NCBI GenBank assembly: GCA_012512925.1
Contig: JAAZDE010000099.1
Location: 1-53,526, forward strand
Source: Desulfuromonadaceae bacterium
GTDB taxonomy: Bacteria > Desulfobacterota > Desulfuromonadia > Desulfuromonadales > JAAYDE01
DNA: 53,526 nt
Direction: 5' to 3'
Positions within the stretch are counted from its first letter, which is position 1. Each line of letters begins with the position of its first letter. A model generated the notes under the pieces. It did not search any database and was not told the DNA's origin. It worked only from the letters and a program-made list of their open reading frames with translations. The translations under genes and the position numbers were made by a program. Positions 20,595 to 31,989 of this stretch are shown here, piece by piece.

Positions 20595-22438
20595 AAGCGG
20601 CCGACCATCCCCGCTTGAGCGGCTTATTTTCAGGCCTGGAGCACCATTTCGCCGACTTCATGGAGAGACTCTCCGGCGGGGATCGGCACGAATTGTGGCT
20701 GGCCGCCGCCCTTCTCTGCAGGCAAACCGCCGCGGGGCATATCTGCCTCGATCTGCGCCGATGGGATCCGCAGGCGGCATTCCCCGCCGCGGCCATTTCT
20801 TTTCCCTCCCCTTCCCTCTGGCTGGAAAAACTCCAAGGGGCGGCGGTGGTGGGCCGGCCGGCCACGAGGCACCCCTTGATCCTCGATGAAAAGGGCCGTC
20901 TATACCTCAACAAATACTGGAACTATGAAAGGGAATGCGCTGAAACTATAAATAAAATGATTTCTTCGACGGTTACTGTCGACGAGTCTCTGCTGGCCGC
21001 CGGGCTGGCCCGTCTTTTTCCCTCTCCAGCCGAACCGGAAATCGACTTGCAGAAAACGGCCGCCGCCATTGCCGTGCTCAAGCGTTTTTGCGTCATCTCG
21101 GGCGGTCCCGGCAGTGGCAAAACCACCATCGTTGTCCGCGTGCTGCTGCTGCTGATGGAACAGTCCCCGGCCAAGCCGCCGAGCATCCTGCTGGCGGCCC
21201 CCACCGGCAAGGCGGCGGCGCGCCTCAGGGAAACCATTCGCGGCTGGAAGGGGCGCCTGGAAGCGGAACCCCATCTGCTTGAGGCCATTCCCGATGAGGT
21301 TTTCACCCTCCACCGGTTACTCGGCTTCCACCCCTTTACCGGCAAATGCCGGCACCATCGGGACAACCCTCTGTCCTGTGATCTGCTGGTCATCGACGAA
21401 GCGTCTATGGTCGATCTCCCCCTGTTGGTGCGGGTGATGAGGGCGCTCCATCCCGAATCTCGTCTGCTGCTGCTTGGTGACCATCATCAGCTCGCCTCGG
21501 TGGAAGCGGGAGCGGTGCTCAGTGATCTTTGCGGTCCCCGAGCGGAGAACGCCTTCTCCCCCACCCTGTCGACACGTCTCGAAAAGCTTCTGTCCATCCT
21601 TCGTACCAACCCCTCCGTTGACGAATCCTTCCGCCCTCCTCTTCTTTCCGATTCCCTGGTTTTTTTACGGAAAAGCTACCGTTTCGATGAATCGGGAGGG
21701 ATCGGAAAGGCGGCCCGCCTGATCAAGGCGGGAAAAGGGCAAGAGACGGTGGCCTTCCTCTCCGACCCCACGGCGACGGCATGCCGGCTCCATCCTTCCG
21801 CTTCCCCCGGGAAGATCGCGGCGACCATCGTGGAACAATTTCACGATCATTATCAAAATCTTTTTTCAAGCCCCGATCCCTGGACCTATCTCCAACGCTT
21901 TTCCCGTTTCGCGGTTCTCTGCGCCCTGCGACAGGGGCCTTTCGGCGCCGAGGAATTCAATCCGCTTCTGGAAAGGGAGATGGCACGACGGGGGCTGATT
22001 TCTTCCTTCGGCCCCTGGTACCACGGACGACCGATCATGATCACCAGCAATGATTACCGTCTCGGCCTTTTCAACGGAGATGTCGGCGTCGTTTTCCGAA
22101 AACCGGCAGACCAGCGGATGACGGCCTTCTTCCCCACTCCGGACGGGGGCTTGCTGCCACTCTCCCCCGGCCGCCTGCCGGCTCATGAAACGTCATTCAC
22201 CATGACCATTCACAAAAGCCAGGGATCGGAATTCGACAGGGTCTTCCTCTTGTTGCCCCCCCATTTTTCAGAGGTATTGACCAGAGAACTGGTCTACACC
22301 GGGCTCACCCGAGCCAGACGGGAGGCAGTCATCTGCGCACCGGACGATATCCTGGCCAGGACGGTGGAGCGCAAACTGGTTCGAAGTTCGGGACTGTACG
22401 ATCACTTCTGGGGCCATAAAACCCTTGATTCGCGTTGA
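20591..22438 (+). CDS. recD: Exodeoxyribonuclease V subunit alpha
   Basis: GGPGSGKTT, VIDEASMVDLPLL, GDHHQLASVEAGAVL, TIHKSQGSEFDRV. GTG start 20591 overlaps the recB TGA. Confidence 0.93.
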   Translation: MKAADHPRLSGLFSGLEHHFADFMERLSGGDRHELWLAAALLCRQTAAGHICLDLRRWDPQAAFPAAAISFPSPSLWLEKLQGAAVVGRPATRHPLILDEKGRLYLNKYWNYERECAETINKMISSTVTVDESLLAAGLARLFPSPAEPEIDLQKTAAAIAVLKRFCVISGGPGSGKTTIVVRVLLLLMEQSPAKPPSILLAAPTGKAAARLRETIRGWKGRLEAEPHLLEAIPDEVFTLHRLLGFHPFTGKCRHHRDNPLSCDLLVIDEASMVDLPLLVRVMRALHPESRLLLLGDHHQLASVEAGAVLSDLCGPRAENAFSPTLSTRLEKLLSILRTNPSVDESFRPPLLSDSLVFLRKSYRFDESGGIGKAARLIKAGKGQETVAFLSDPTATACRLHPSASPGKIAATIVEQFHDHYQNLFSSPDPWTYLQRFSRFAVLCALRQGPFGAEEFNPLLEREMARRGLISSFGPWYHGRPIMITSNDYRLGLFNGDVGVVFRKPADQRMTAFFPTPDGGLLPLSPGRLPAHETSFTMTIHKSQGSEFDRVFLLLPPHFSEVLTRELVYTGLTRARREAVICAPDDILARTVERKLVRSSGLYDHFWGHKTLDSR

Positions 22439-22455
22439 TGTTGATAGCTTTTAAC

Positions 22456-22483
22456 TTGACTTGAAATTCTTCAGCATTATAGA
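22456..22483 (+). promoter_or_regulatory. Candidate sigma70 promoter for the liv operon
   Basis: TTGACT (22456-22461) - 16 nt - TATAGA (22478-22483) upstream of the liv substrate-binding gene. Confidence 0.45.
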
Positions 22484-22590
22484 TTTCAATCTTAAATTCA
22501 GCGGATTGGATGTTTTTTGACATGACTCGAAAAAGCTGTTTATCCGTTGGCCCGTTGCCAACTTTCCATTAACGCCTGGAGGTAATAAAA

Positions 22591-23757
22591 ATGGCACGAT
22601 TCAAAAATGCACAATCGCTGAAAAAAGGATTTGTCCTGACCGTTGCGGCGGTGGCTTTTGTCGCTCTTGTGGTTCTGCCCGCGACCTCTTTTGCCGCCAA
22701 AGACGCCAAAGCCGGGCCGCTCAAAATCGGCGTGGGCGGCGCCCACAGCGGCGACCTGGCCTCTTACGGTCTGCCCACCGTCAAAGCCGTCGAACTGGTG
22801 GTCAAGGCCAAGAACGATGCCGGCGGCATCAATGGCCGTATGATCGAACTTCTGACCCAGGATGACGCCTGTAAGCCGGAAATGGCTGTCAATGCCGCCT
22901 CCAAGCTGGTGACCGACGGCGCCGAGGCAATTATCGGCCATATCTGCAGCGGTGCCACAAATGCCGCGCTGGGCATCTACAAGGACGCCAAACTCGTGGT
23001 CATTTCCCCTTCAGCAACCAACACCGACCTCACCCATAGTGGCAACAATCCTAATTTTTTCAGGACCATTGGATCTGATTACGCTCAAGCGAAATCCATT
23101 GTGGATTTTAGTCTCAAAAATCTGAATGCAAAAAATATCGCCGTCATCCATGACAAAGGGGACTACGGCAAAGGTTTGGCCGAATTAGCCAAATCGTTAC
23201 TGGAAGCTACGCCCGGCGTCGCCGTAGCCCTGTTTGAAGGGGTCACCCCCGGGGCCGTGGACTACTCGGCGGTCGTGCAGAAGATCAAGCAGTCCAAGGC
23301 CGATGCGGTCATTTTTGGCGGGTACCATCCCGAAGCTTCTAAAATCGTCACCCAGATGCGCCGCAGAGGCATGAAAATCCCCTTCATCTCCGATGACGGC
23401 GTCAAGGACGATACTTTCATCAAGGTGGCGGGGAAATATGCTGAAGGCGTTTACGCCACCGGCCCCAAGGACACCTCCAAAAATCCTCTCACCATTAAAG
23501 CCATCGCCGATCATAAGCGGGTATACGGGGAAGATCCGGGCGCTTTTTTCATTAACGCCTACGCCGCCGCCCAGGCTCTCGTCAATGCCATCGAAAAGGC
23601 CGGCTCCACCGATTTCGACAAGATTGTCAACGCCCTGCACAACGAACCGGTGGAAACCCCGCTGGGCAACATCAAGTTTGACGAGAGGGGGGATGCCATC
23701 GGCGTCGGCTTCTCCATCTATCAGGTCCAAAACGGTGTCTACGTGGAAATGGAGTAG
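22591..23757 (+). CDS. livJ: Branched-chain amino acid ABC transporter substrate-binding protein
   Basis: Signal peptide plus KIGVGGAHSGDLASYGLPTVKAVELVVKAKNDAGGINGR, periplasmic binding protein type I. Confidence 0.92.
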   Translation: MARFKNAQSLKKGFVLTVAAVAFVALVVLPATSFAAKDAKAGPLKIGVGGAHSGDLASYGLPTVKAVELVVKAKNDAGGINGRMIELLTQDDACKPEMAVNAASKLVTDGAEAIIGHICSGATNAALGIYKDAKLVVISPSATNTDLTHSGNNPNFFRTIGSDYAQAKSIVDFSLKNLNAKNIAVIHDKGDYGKGLAELAKSLLEATPGVAVALFEGVTPGAVDYSAVVQKIKQSKADAVIFGGYHPEASKIVTQMRRRGMKIPFISDDGVKDDTFIKVAGKYAEGVYATGPKDTSKNPLTIKAIADHKRVYGEDPGAFFINAYAAAQALVNAIEKAGSTDFDKIVNALHNEPVETPLGNIKFDERGDAIGVGFSIYQVQNGVYVEME

Positions 23758-23775
23758 ACTGCTTACGGTATGATC

Positions 23776-23817
23776 TCAAGGGGCAGGCCGACGATGGGTC
23801 CGCCCCTTGATTTTTTT
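23776..23817 (+). terminator. Intrinsic terminator between livJ and livH
   Basis: TCAAGGGGC - loop - GCCCCTTGA followed by T7. Confidence 0.8.
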
Positions 23818-23858
23818 CTTTGGGCAAGCATTCTCAAACCCCCGACAGCAGGCCATCC

Positions 23859-24761
23859 ATGGATTATTTTCTGGAACTATTTCTCGGCGGTCTGACCCGA
23901 GGCAGCATCTACGCCCTGATCGCCCTCGGCTACACCATGGTTTACGGCATCATCGAGCTGATCAACTTCGCCCATGGCGAAATTTACATGATCGGCGCCT
24001 TTACCGCCCTGATCGCGGCCAGCGTTCTCAATATCATGGGCTTCGGTCCGGTCACCATTCTGATTTTGGCCATGGTGCTGGCAATCGTTTATTCGTGCGC
24101 CTACGGCGTTACCATGGAGAAAATCGCCTACAAGCCGTTGCGCCATTCAACGCGGCTGGCGCCGCTGATCAGCGCCATCGGCATGTCCATCTTTTTTCAG
24201 AATTATGTTCTTCTCGCCCAGACCTCCGACTTTCTTCCCTTTCCCAGCCTGTTGCCGGAGCTCGAAATTCTCGAGCCCTACGCCTACATCATCCGCTCCT
24301 CGGAGGTGTTTATCATTCTCACCACCTTCGGGGTAATGGTGCTGCTGACCCTGCTCATCAAATTCACCCGTATCGGCAAGGCGATGCGGGCCACCGCCCA
24401 GGACCGCACCATGGCGATGCTGGTCGGGGTCGATGTGAACCGCGTCATTTCCATGACCTTCATTATCGGTTCTTCCATGGCCGCCATCGGCGGAGTGCTG
24501 ATCGCCTCCCATATCGGCCAGATCAATTTCTATATCGGTTTCATCGCCGGCATCAAAGCCTTTACCGCCGCCGTTCTGGGCGGTATCGGCAGCATCCCGG
24601 GGGCGGTTCTGGGGAGTCTGGTCCTCGGCTGGACGGAGAGCTTCGCCACCGGCTACATTTCCAGCGATTACGAGGATGTTTTTGCCTTCGGTTTTCTGGT
24701 CCTGATCCTCATTTTCCGCCCTGCCGGTCTGCTCGGCAAAGCCACAACCCAGAAGGTGTGA
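23859..24761 (+). CDS. livH: Branched-chain amino acid ABC transporter permease LivH
   Basis: MDYFLELFLGGLTRGSIYALIALGYTMVYGIIELINFAHGEIYMIGAF; start refined from the ORF track. Confidence 0.95.
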   Translation: MDYFLELFLGGLTRGSIYALIALGYTMVYGIIELINFAHGEIYMIGAFTALIAASVLNIMGFGPVTILILAMVLAIVYSCAYGVTMEKIAYKPLRHSTRLAPLISAIGMSIFFQNYVLLAQTSDFLPFPSLLPELEILEPYAYIIRSSEVFIILTTFGVMVLLTLLIKFTRIGKAMRATAQDRTMAMLVGVDVNRVISMTFIIGSSMAAIGGVLIASHIGQINFYIGFIAGIKAFTAAVLGGIGSIPGAVLGSLVLGWTESFATGYISSDYEDVFAFGFLVLILIFRPAGLLGKATTQKV

Positions 24762-24804
24762 CCAGTATCAATTCTTTACCCTGTGGAAACTCGGGAAAAA
24801 CGCC

Positions 24805-26042
24805 ATGTGGAAGTTTTTCAGCCTGGATGAAATCAAAAAGTCGCTGTTGATGGCCCTCTGGTTCATCTTCCTGACCTTTCCCATCATGGTGATTCGGGTC
24901 AATCCCATTTATAACGTGGTCGAGTGGCGCTGGCAGAACATGGCGCTGGTGGGTGCCGGCGCTTTCTTCCTTTCATTTCTGTGGCGCTATTTTCTGGAAT
25001 ACAAAAACCCGGCACCCTCGAAACCTGCCGATGACGCCGCAGTTTCCAGAAGTGGCAGATTTTCGGAACTGCTGCGCAGTTCCGGAACCCGCCGTCTGGC
25101 TATCGGTGCGGCGGTGATCTTGGCCTTGGCCTTCCCCTACCTCTTTTCCAGCTATCAGGTCAACATCATGACCACGGCCCTGATCTATGTGGTCCTGGGC
25201 CTCGGGCTGAATATCGTCGTCGGTCTGGCCGGCCTTCTCGATCTCGGTTATGTGGCCTTTTACGCTGTCGGCGCCTACAGCTACGCTCTCCTCAACCTCC
25301 ATTTCGGCCTCAGCTTCTGGATCTGTCTGCCCATCGGGGCGGCTCTGGCGGCTTTGTTCGGCATCCTGCTCGGTTTCCCGGTGCTGCGCCTGCGGGGGGA
25401 CTATCTGGCCATCGTCACCCTCGGTTTCGGCGAGATCATTCGCCTGGTTCTGGAGAACTGGAACGATTTTTCCAAAGGCCCGAGCGGCATTGCCGGAATC
25501 CCCCGCCCCGGAATTCCGGGCATCGAGATGTCCCTCAACGCCAGCAGCGTTTTCCTTTATTTTCTGATGATCGCCCTGGCTCTGTTTACCATCATGGTGG
25601 TAAGCCGGCTTCGCAATTCCCGGATCGGGCGGGCCTGGATCGCCCTGCGCGAGGATGAGATCGCCTGTCAGGCCATGGGGGTCGACAAGACCAAAACCAA
25701 ACTGACCGCCTTTGCCTTGGGCGCCACCTGGGCCGGCATGGGGGGGGTCATGTTCGCCGCCAAAACCACTTTCATCAACCCGGCCAGCTTCACTTTCCTG
25801 GAATCGGCCATCATCCTGTCCATCGTTGTCCTCGGCGGCATGGGCTCCATCATCGGCGTCATCGCCAGCGCCTTTATTCTGATTCTGCTTCCCGAATATC
25901 TGCGCGCCTTTTCCGAATACCGGATGCTGATCTTCGGCGCCGTTCTTGTCATCATGATGGTCTTCCGACCCCAGGGGCTGATCAGCAATGTCCGTCAAAC
26001 TTATCGTTTTAAAGGACTGCAGGAAAACAAGGAGGGAGACTG

Positions 26043-26043
<1 letters not shown>
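24805..26043 (+). CDS. livM: Branched-chain amino acid ABC transporter permease LivM
   Basis: [46 protein letters not shown]. Confidence 0.95.
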
Positions 26044-26823
<780 letters not shown>

Positions 26824-26831
<8 letters not shown>

Positions 26832-27531
26832 AATCAGGAATATTCGAACTTATTACGGAAACATACAGGCTCTCAAGGGGATCACTCTCGATATCGCCGA
26901 AGGGGAGATCATCACCCTGATCGGGGCCAACGGCGCCGGGAAAAGCACCACACTGATGTCGATTTGCGGCGTGGCGCGGCCACGTTATGGAGAAATCTTT
27001 TTCCGCGGCACGCCGATTCATGAAATGTCCACGGAAAAAATCGTCGCTCTCGGCATTTGTCAGGTACCGGAAGGAAGACGCATCTTCCCCAATCTTACCG
27101 TCATGGAAAATCTGGAGATGGGAGCTTTCCTTCGCCGCGATGGCCACGGCATCAAAAATGACCTTGACCATGTTTTCGATCTCTTCCCCATACTGGCCCA
27201 GCGCCGGTCCCAGGCGGGTGGCACCCTGAGTGGCGGGGAACAGCAGATGTTGGCCATCTCCCGGGCGCTCATGGCCCGCCCCAAGCTCCTGCTGCTCGAC
27301 GAACCCTCCCTTGGGTTGGCGCCCCTGATCATTCAACAGATTTTTGAAATCATCAAAAAGATCAATGCGGAGAGCAAGACCACCATCTTTCTGGTGGAAC
27401 AAAACGCCAATCTGGCCCTCAAGGTGGCCCATCGCGGCTATGTCATGGAAAACGGCCTCATCACCATGAGCGATTCGGCAATCAATCTCCTGGGCAACGA
27501 AGAGGTGAAAAAAGCCTATCTGGGCCTCTGA
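26824..27531 (+). CDS. livF: Branched-chain amino acid ABC transporter ATP-binding protein LivF
   Basis: MLKIRNIRTYYGNIQALKGITLDI, GANGAGKSTTLMSI, LSGGEQQMLAISRALMARPKLLLLDEPSLGLAP; start refined. Confidence 0.95.
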
Positions 27532-27619
27532 CAAGCAAGCTCTTTTTCTTCCCCACTTGCAAAATCCTTGATCCCTACTCAAAGCGTAATTTTTGGATGA
27601 CCACACCCGACAGGTGATC

Positions 27620-28204
27620 TCAGGACAGGGAAAGGATGTATTCGACAGCTCCCGGCAGGTCGGCAAAGGTGAGAACATTTTCCGGTAGAATCTTTCTCGC
27701 CGTTTCTTCTCCGTAACCTGTCAGGACCAGCAGCGGTCGGCAGCCGGCATTCCTTCCTGCCTCGATATCGGAGGTCTTGTCGCCGATCATGAAAGAATTG
27801 GGGAGGTCTATGCCGAAATCCGCCGCGGCCTGCAACAACATTCCGGGATGTCCTTTGCGACATAAACAGGTTGTGCGGAAGGGTGGAATCCCCTCGGGAT
27901 GGTGGGGGCAGACATAGAAAGCGTCTATGGTTGTCCCCTCTCGCTTCAGCAGAGCTTGGATGTGGCGATGGACGAGATTCACTTCGAAGAGGGTGAAATA
28001 GCCTCTGGCCACCCCCGATTGGTTGGTAATGACAATGACCAGAAATCCGGCTTGCCTGAGTTGACCGATCGCCTGAGGTACACCGGGGAAGAATTCCAGA
28101 TCCTCGGCGTGACAAAGATACCCTTTCTCCACATGAAGGGTTCCGTCCCTGTCGATGAAAACGGCCCTGCGCAATTCAGGACGGTTTGCCGACACCGTTT
28201 TCAA
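27620..28204 (-). CDS. gmhB: D-glycero-beta-D-manno-heptose-1,7-bisphosphate 7-phosphatase
   Basis: HAD motifs [27 protein letters not shown], zinc-binding CPHHPEG...[22 protein letters not shown]. Confidence 0.93.
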   Translation of the reverse strand: MKTVSANRPELRRAVFIDRDGTLHVEKGYLCHAEDLEFFPGVPQAIGQLRQAGFLVIVITNQSGVARGYFTLFEVNLVHRHIQALLKREGTTIDAFYVCPHHPEGIPPFRTTCLCRKGHPGMLLQAAADFGIDLPNSFMIGDKTSDIEAGRNAGCRPLLVLTGYGEETARKILPENVLTFADLPGAVEYILSLS

Positions 28205-29664
28205 AAGCGCTCCAGAATCCGGTTGATGAGTTGGGTTGTGGAACGCCCTTCCACGAAGCGAATGATCTCCACCCTTCCGCCATACCCTTCAACCTGTTCC
28301 CGGCCAACGACCCCTTCCGGGGTGTAATCCCCTCCCTTTACCAGGATATCGGGGCGCAGGGCGGCGATCAGGTCGAGAGGGGTGTCCTCATCGAAAATAG
28401 TCACATAATCGACACAGCTCAGGGCGGCCAGGATTTGCGCCCTTTCCTCTTCTCCGATCAGGGGGCGTTTTTCCCCTTTGAGACGGTGCACCGAGGCGTC
28501 GGAGTTGAGGCCGAGAATCAGCAGATCCCCCAATTGGCGCGCCTGCTGCAGATATTTGACGTGTCCGACATGCAGAAGATCGAAACAACCGTTGGTGAAA
28601 ACAACCGATTTCCCAACCTTGCGGGCCGCGGCGACGATCTTCTCCAGGCAATTCCCGGTCTGGATTTTGGAATCGGTTCCATACAACTGGCGCCGGGCCT
28701 CTTCCAGCATTTCTTCCGCGCGGACGGTCGAGGTGCCGACCTTGCCGACCACGATCCCCGCCGCCAGATTGGCCGCCTGGGCCGCCTCGGTAAAGGAAAG
28801 GCCCCCTCCCAGCCCGGCCCCCAGAAGAGCGAGAACCGTATCTCCGGCGCCCGACACATCAAACACCTCCCGCGCCCGAGTCTGCAGATCGATCTCATCA
28901 CCATTTTGGAAAAACAGGGTCATCCCCTCTTCCGAGCGGGTCAGGGCCAAAGCCTCCAGTTCGAGGGAAGCCACGATCCTTTTACCCGCCTTGCGCAGAT
29001 TGGCGTCGGTCATGGGGAAAAGGTCGGTTGCCTGCAGAAGTTCTCTGCGGTTGGGAGTCAACAAAGTGGCGCCGCGGTATTTGGTGAAATCTTTTCCCTT
29101 GGGATCGACCAGCACCGGAATCCCTTTGGCGCGGGCCATGGCGATCAGTTCCCTCAGCAGGCTATCGGTCAATACGCCCTTCCCGTAATCGGAAAGCAAC
29201 AGGCACTGGCAGTCGTCGAGCTTCTCTCCACAGCAGGTCAACAAGCGCTCTTCCACCGCCGGCGGAATGGCCTCACGGCTCTCCCGGTCGATTCTCATCA
29301 TCTGCTGATTGCTGGCCAATATGCGGGTTTTGCGACTGGTTTTGCGGTCCGGCTGAAGAATCACTCCATCACTGGACTTTTGCAGGGCGGAAAGCAGGGC
29401 CAGGACCCTTTCCCCATCTTGGTCCCCCCCGACCACACTCACCGTCTCCACCTGGCAGCCCAGTGAATGAAGATTGTGGATCACATTGCCGGCGCCGCCA
29501 AGGCGCAGGTCTTCTTGGTGAATATCGACAATCTGCACCGGCGCTTCGGGAGAGATCCGTTCGGTCGTCCCCCACAAATACTCATCCAGCATCAGATCTC
29601 CGACAACCAGAATATGGATACCGGGAAGCCGCTCCACAAACCCTTCAATCGCCGTTCGCTTCAT
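28201..29664 (-). CDS. hldE: Bifunctional heptose-7-phosphate kinase / heptose-1-phosphate adenylyltransferase
   Basis: PfkB-type kinase ([23 protein letters not shown]) fused to a cytidylyltransferase-fold domain ([17 protein letters not shown]). Confidence 0.95.
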   Translation of the reverse strand: MKRTAIEGFVERLPGIHILVVGDLMLDEYLWGTTERISPEAPVQIVDIHQEDLRLGGAGNVIHNLHSLGCQVETVSVVGGDQDGERVLALLSALQKSSDGVILQPDRKTSRKTRILASNQQMMRIDRESREAIPPAVEERLLTCCGEKLDDCQCLLLSDYGKGVLTDSLLRELIAMARAKGIPVLVDPKGKDFTKYRGATLLTPNRRELLQATDLFPMTDANLRKAGKRIVASLELEALALTRSEEGMTLFFQNGDEIDLQTRAREVFDVSGAGDTVLALLGAGLGGGLSFTEAAQAANLAAGIVVGKVGTSTVRAEEMLEEARRQLYGTDSKIQTGNCLEKIVAAARKVGKSVVFTNGCFDLLHVGHVKYLQQARQLGDLLILGLNSDASVHRLKGEKRPLIGEEERAQILAALSCVDYVTIFDEDTPLDLIAALRPDILVKGGDYTPEGVVGREQVEGYGGRVEIIRFVEGRSTTQLINRILERF

Positions 29665-30632
29665 GGCCGCGTTCTTTTCTCCCCATGTAGTCGATCCAGA
29701 ATAGCGGCGGCCAGCAGCGGGATGTTGATCTCGTGATGGCCGGTGATGGAATAGCCGCGTCCCCGGCAGGAAGTCGGCCTTTTGACCACATTCTGCAGCG
29801 GACGGTAGTGCCGGATCATGTCGAAGTCGGCGGTGGTGAAATCATCGAGAGATTTCCCGAGGTTCCGGGCGATCGACAGGGCTTTCAGAAAAACCTCGGG
29901 CAACAGGACCGCCGAACCGACGTTGAGCCATACCCCTCCGCCGCCCAGTTCGCCGACAAGGGATACCAGCAGGCGGAAATCCCGAAAAGTCATCTCTCCG
30001 GTCACGCTCCCGTCCGCCAGCGGATGCTGATGAATGATGTCGGTACCGATGGCCACATGGACCGTCGCCGGCACTTCGTTTGCGGCACAGGCAGCCAGCA
30101 GACTGAAATCTTCAAAGGGGTGGGCATGATCAATAATCCAGCGTCCGATCGCCTCGCCGAAACCGATATTTTCTTCACTTCCTTTTTTGAGCGCCCGGTT
30201 CATGCCGGACCCGGTCTCCTCGGCGAATCCGAAATCGCCGGAATGGAGAACCGCGCCGACATCTTCCGAGGTGGCGCCGATCAGGGAAACCTCGAAATCA
30301 TGGATGGCCGCCGCTCCATTCATGGCCACCGCGGTGATGACATCCTCCTCGATCAACTGCTTTATAATCGGTTGCAGCCCGCATTTGATCACATGCCCCC
30401 CCAGGGCCATGACCACCGGTTTTCCCTGGTCTCTCGCCGAAAGGATGTCCTCCGCCACCTGGCGCAGGTTTTCGGCCCCCAGCAGATTGGGAAGGCGGCT
30501 GAAAAAATCGCCGAAGGAGAGATTCGGGGGAAAGGCCCGGGCGAAATGCTCGCGCACATTCACTTTGTTGTCGCGGGACACGATGGGATAGGTTTTGACC
30601 TGGGTCAGGTCCGCCGGTTCTTTTTTTTTCAT
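29661..30632 (-). CDS. Conserved protein of unknown function, deoxyhypusine-synthase-like (tentative)
   Basis: 323-aa ORF with 4-nt overlap with hldE; segments [37 protein letters not shown] and [13 protein letters not shown] loosely resemble the DHS fold. Confidence 0.7.
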   Translation of the reverse strand: MKKKEPADLTQVKTYPIVSRDNKVNVREHFARAFPPNLSFGDFFSRLPNLLGAENLRQVAEDILSARDQGKPVVMALGGHVIKCGLQPIIKQLIEEDVITAVAMNGAAAIHDFEVSLIGATSEDVGAVLHSGDFGFAEETGSGMNRALKKGSEENIGFGEAIGRWIIDHAHPFEDFSLLAACAANEVPATVHVAIGTDIIHQHPLADGSVTGEMTFRDFRLLVSLVGELGGGGVWLNVGSAVLLPEVFLKALSIARNLGKSLDDFTTADFDMIRHYRPLQNVVKRPTSCRGRGYSITGHHEINIPLLAAAILDRLHGEKRTRP

Positions 30633-30639
30633 GTCTGTG

Positions 30640-31323
30640 TCAGGTTGGGTTGGGAGGTCGAAAAAAGGGGACCTCCTTGGTCAGTCGCTGCCAGAACCGC
30701 TCCTTTTCATTCGAACTCAGCAAAGAAGCATCCATATAATTCCGTACAAAAGATTCGACTCCATTGGCCTCGATCCGTTTCCTGTCCTCTTCATAGCGAA
30801 TCATGTGCTTGAAGTTTCTCACCCTTTTGGAAAGGCTCAAAGCTGCTTTGTGAATAGTCATATCGGCGACATCGATCAGGGCAAAAGGATTATCTCCCTC
30901 GGAGACAATGACATTGCCGAAATGTATGGAACGGAAAAATATTCCCTTGCCGTGAAGTTGGGCAAAAAAGATGGAAAAGCGGGCCAGGATATCATCCCTG
31001 CCGGCTGGGTCCGCCAGCACCTCGCGCAAGGTGCGGCCGGCTACGGAGCGGTAAAGCACGAGGTGTTGTTTCTTGGCGGGGCAGGTGAAAATGTTTTCCA
31101 CATCCACCGTCTTTACCCCGAGAACCAGCAGCGATTCGGCGTTTTGTTGAAAACGGACCGCGTAAGGCCGAAGAAAATCGGAGGTGATAAAGTTTCGGCG
31201 GCGGAATATTTTGACGATCATCCCGTCGGCAAGTTCGAAAACCTTGACCCCTCGCCCGTCTCTGGCCAATGGTCGAGCTCTATCCAGAAGTTGCTGGTAT
31301 TGATCGGTGGATAAATGATTCAT
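30640..31323 (-). CDS. Lipopolysaccharide kinase (InaA/KdkA/Tol)-like protein
   Basis: GIFFRSIHFGNVIVSEGDNPFALIDVADMTIHKAALSLSKRVRNFKHMIR; start ATG 31323 overlaps the gmhA stop. Confidence 0.75.
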   Translation of the reverse strand: MNHLSTDQYQQLLDRARPLARDGRGVKVFELADGMIVKIFRRRNFITSDFLRPYAVRFQQNAESLLVLGVKTVDVENIFTCPAKKQHLVLYRSVAGRTLREVLADPAGRDDILARFSIFFAQLHGKGIFFRSIHFGNVIVSEGDNPFALIDVADMTIHKAALSLSKRVRNFKHMIRYEEDRKRIEANGVESFVRNYMDASLLSSNEKERFWQRLTKEVPFFRPPNPT

Positions 31324-31907
31324 AACTCCCCTTCTGGAGGGAAAAGGGCATCTTCCACCATTTTGCACAGGAGATGAATGACGGCGATATGCATCTCCTG
31401 GATATGGGGGGTCTGATCCGCGGGAACAATAAGTTTGTGATCGGCGATCCCCGCGGCTTCGCCGCCATCCCTGCCGAGCAAAGCGAGGGTGGCGCAGCCG
31501 ATTTTTCCTGCGGTGACGATTGCTTTGTTGATATTGGGGGAATTGCCGCTGGTCGAAATGGCGATCACCAGGTCTCCGGGGACGGCGAGGGCCTCGACCT
31601 GGCGGCTGAAGATGCTTTCAAAACCGAAATCATTGCTCACAGCCGTCAGTGTGGCGGAATTGCCGGTCAAGGCCACAGCTGGGAGCCCCCTTCTGTTCTT
31701 GAGAAAACGGCCGACCAGTTCACCGGCAAAATGTTCGGCATCGGCGGCGGAGCCGCCGTTGCCCATGATCAGCACCTTGTTCCCCCGGCGAAAGGTATCG
31801 GTCAGCAATCGGGCGAAGCAGACGATATCTTCACTGTTTTCCCGTTCCGTTCGCTCCAGCGTTTTCCTAAGAGCAAGAAAGTAACATCCGATGGTATTAG
31901 AAGGCAT
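31320..31907 (-). CDS. gmhA: Sedoheptulose-7-phosphate isomerase
   Basis: SIS domain: LIMGNGGSAADAEHFAGELVGRF, AISTSGNSPNINKAI, HIQEMHIAVIHLLC. Confidence 0.93.
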   Translation of the reverse strand: MPSNTIGCYFLALRKTLERTERENSEDIVCFARLLTDTFRRGNKVLIMGNGGSAADAEHFAGELVGRFLKNRRGLPAVALTGNSATLTAVSNDFGFESIFSRQVEALAVPGDLVIAISTSGNSPNINKAIVTAGKIGCATLALLGRDGGEAAGIADHKLIVPADQTPHIQEMHIAVIHLLCKMVEDALFPPEGEL

Positions 31908-31989
31908 TAATAACCCGCATGTTAGATGATTATTAGAGTGGTATCTTTTTTGGATCCACCAGTTCAAGGAAAAAAATCAATTTTTGGGT

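Noticed and set aside
28186-29466. 426-aa plus-strand ORF opposite hldE
   Set aside because: Shadow ORF of hldE.
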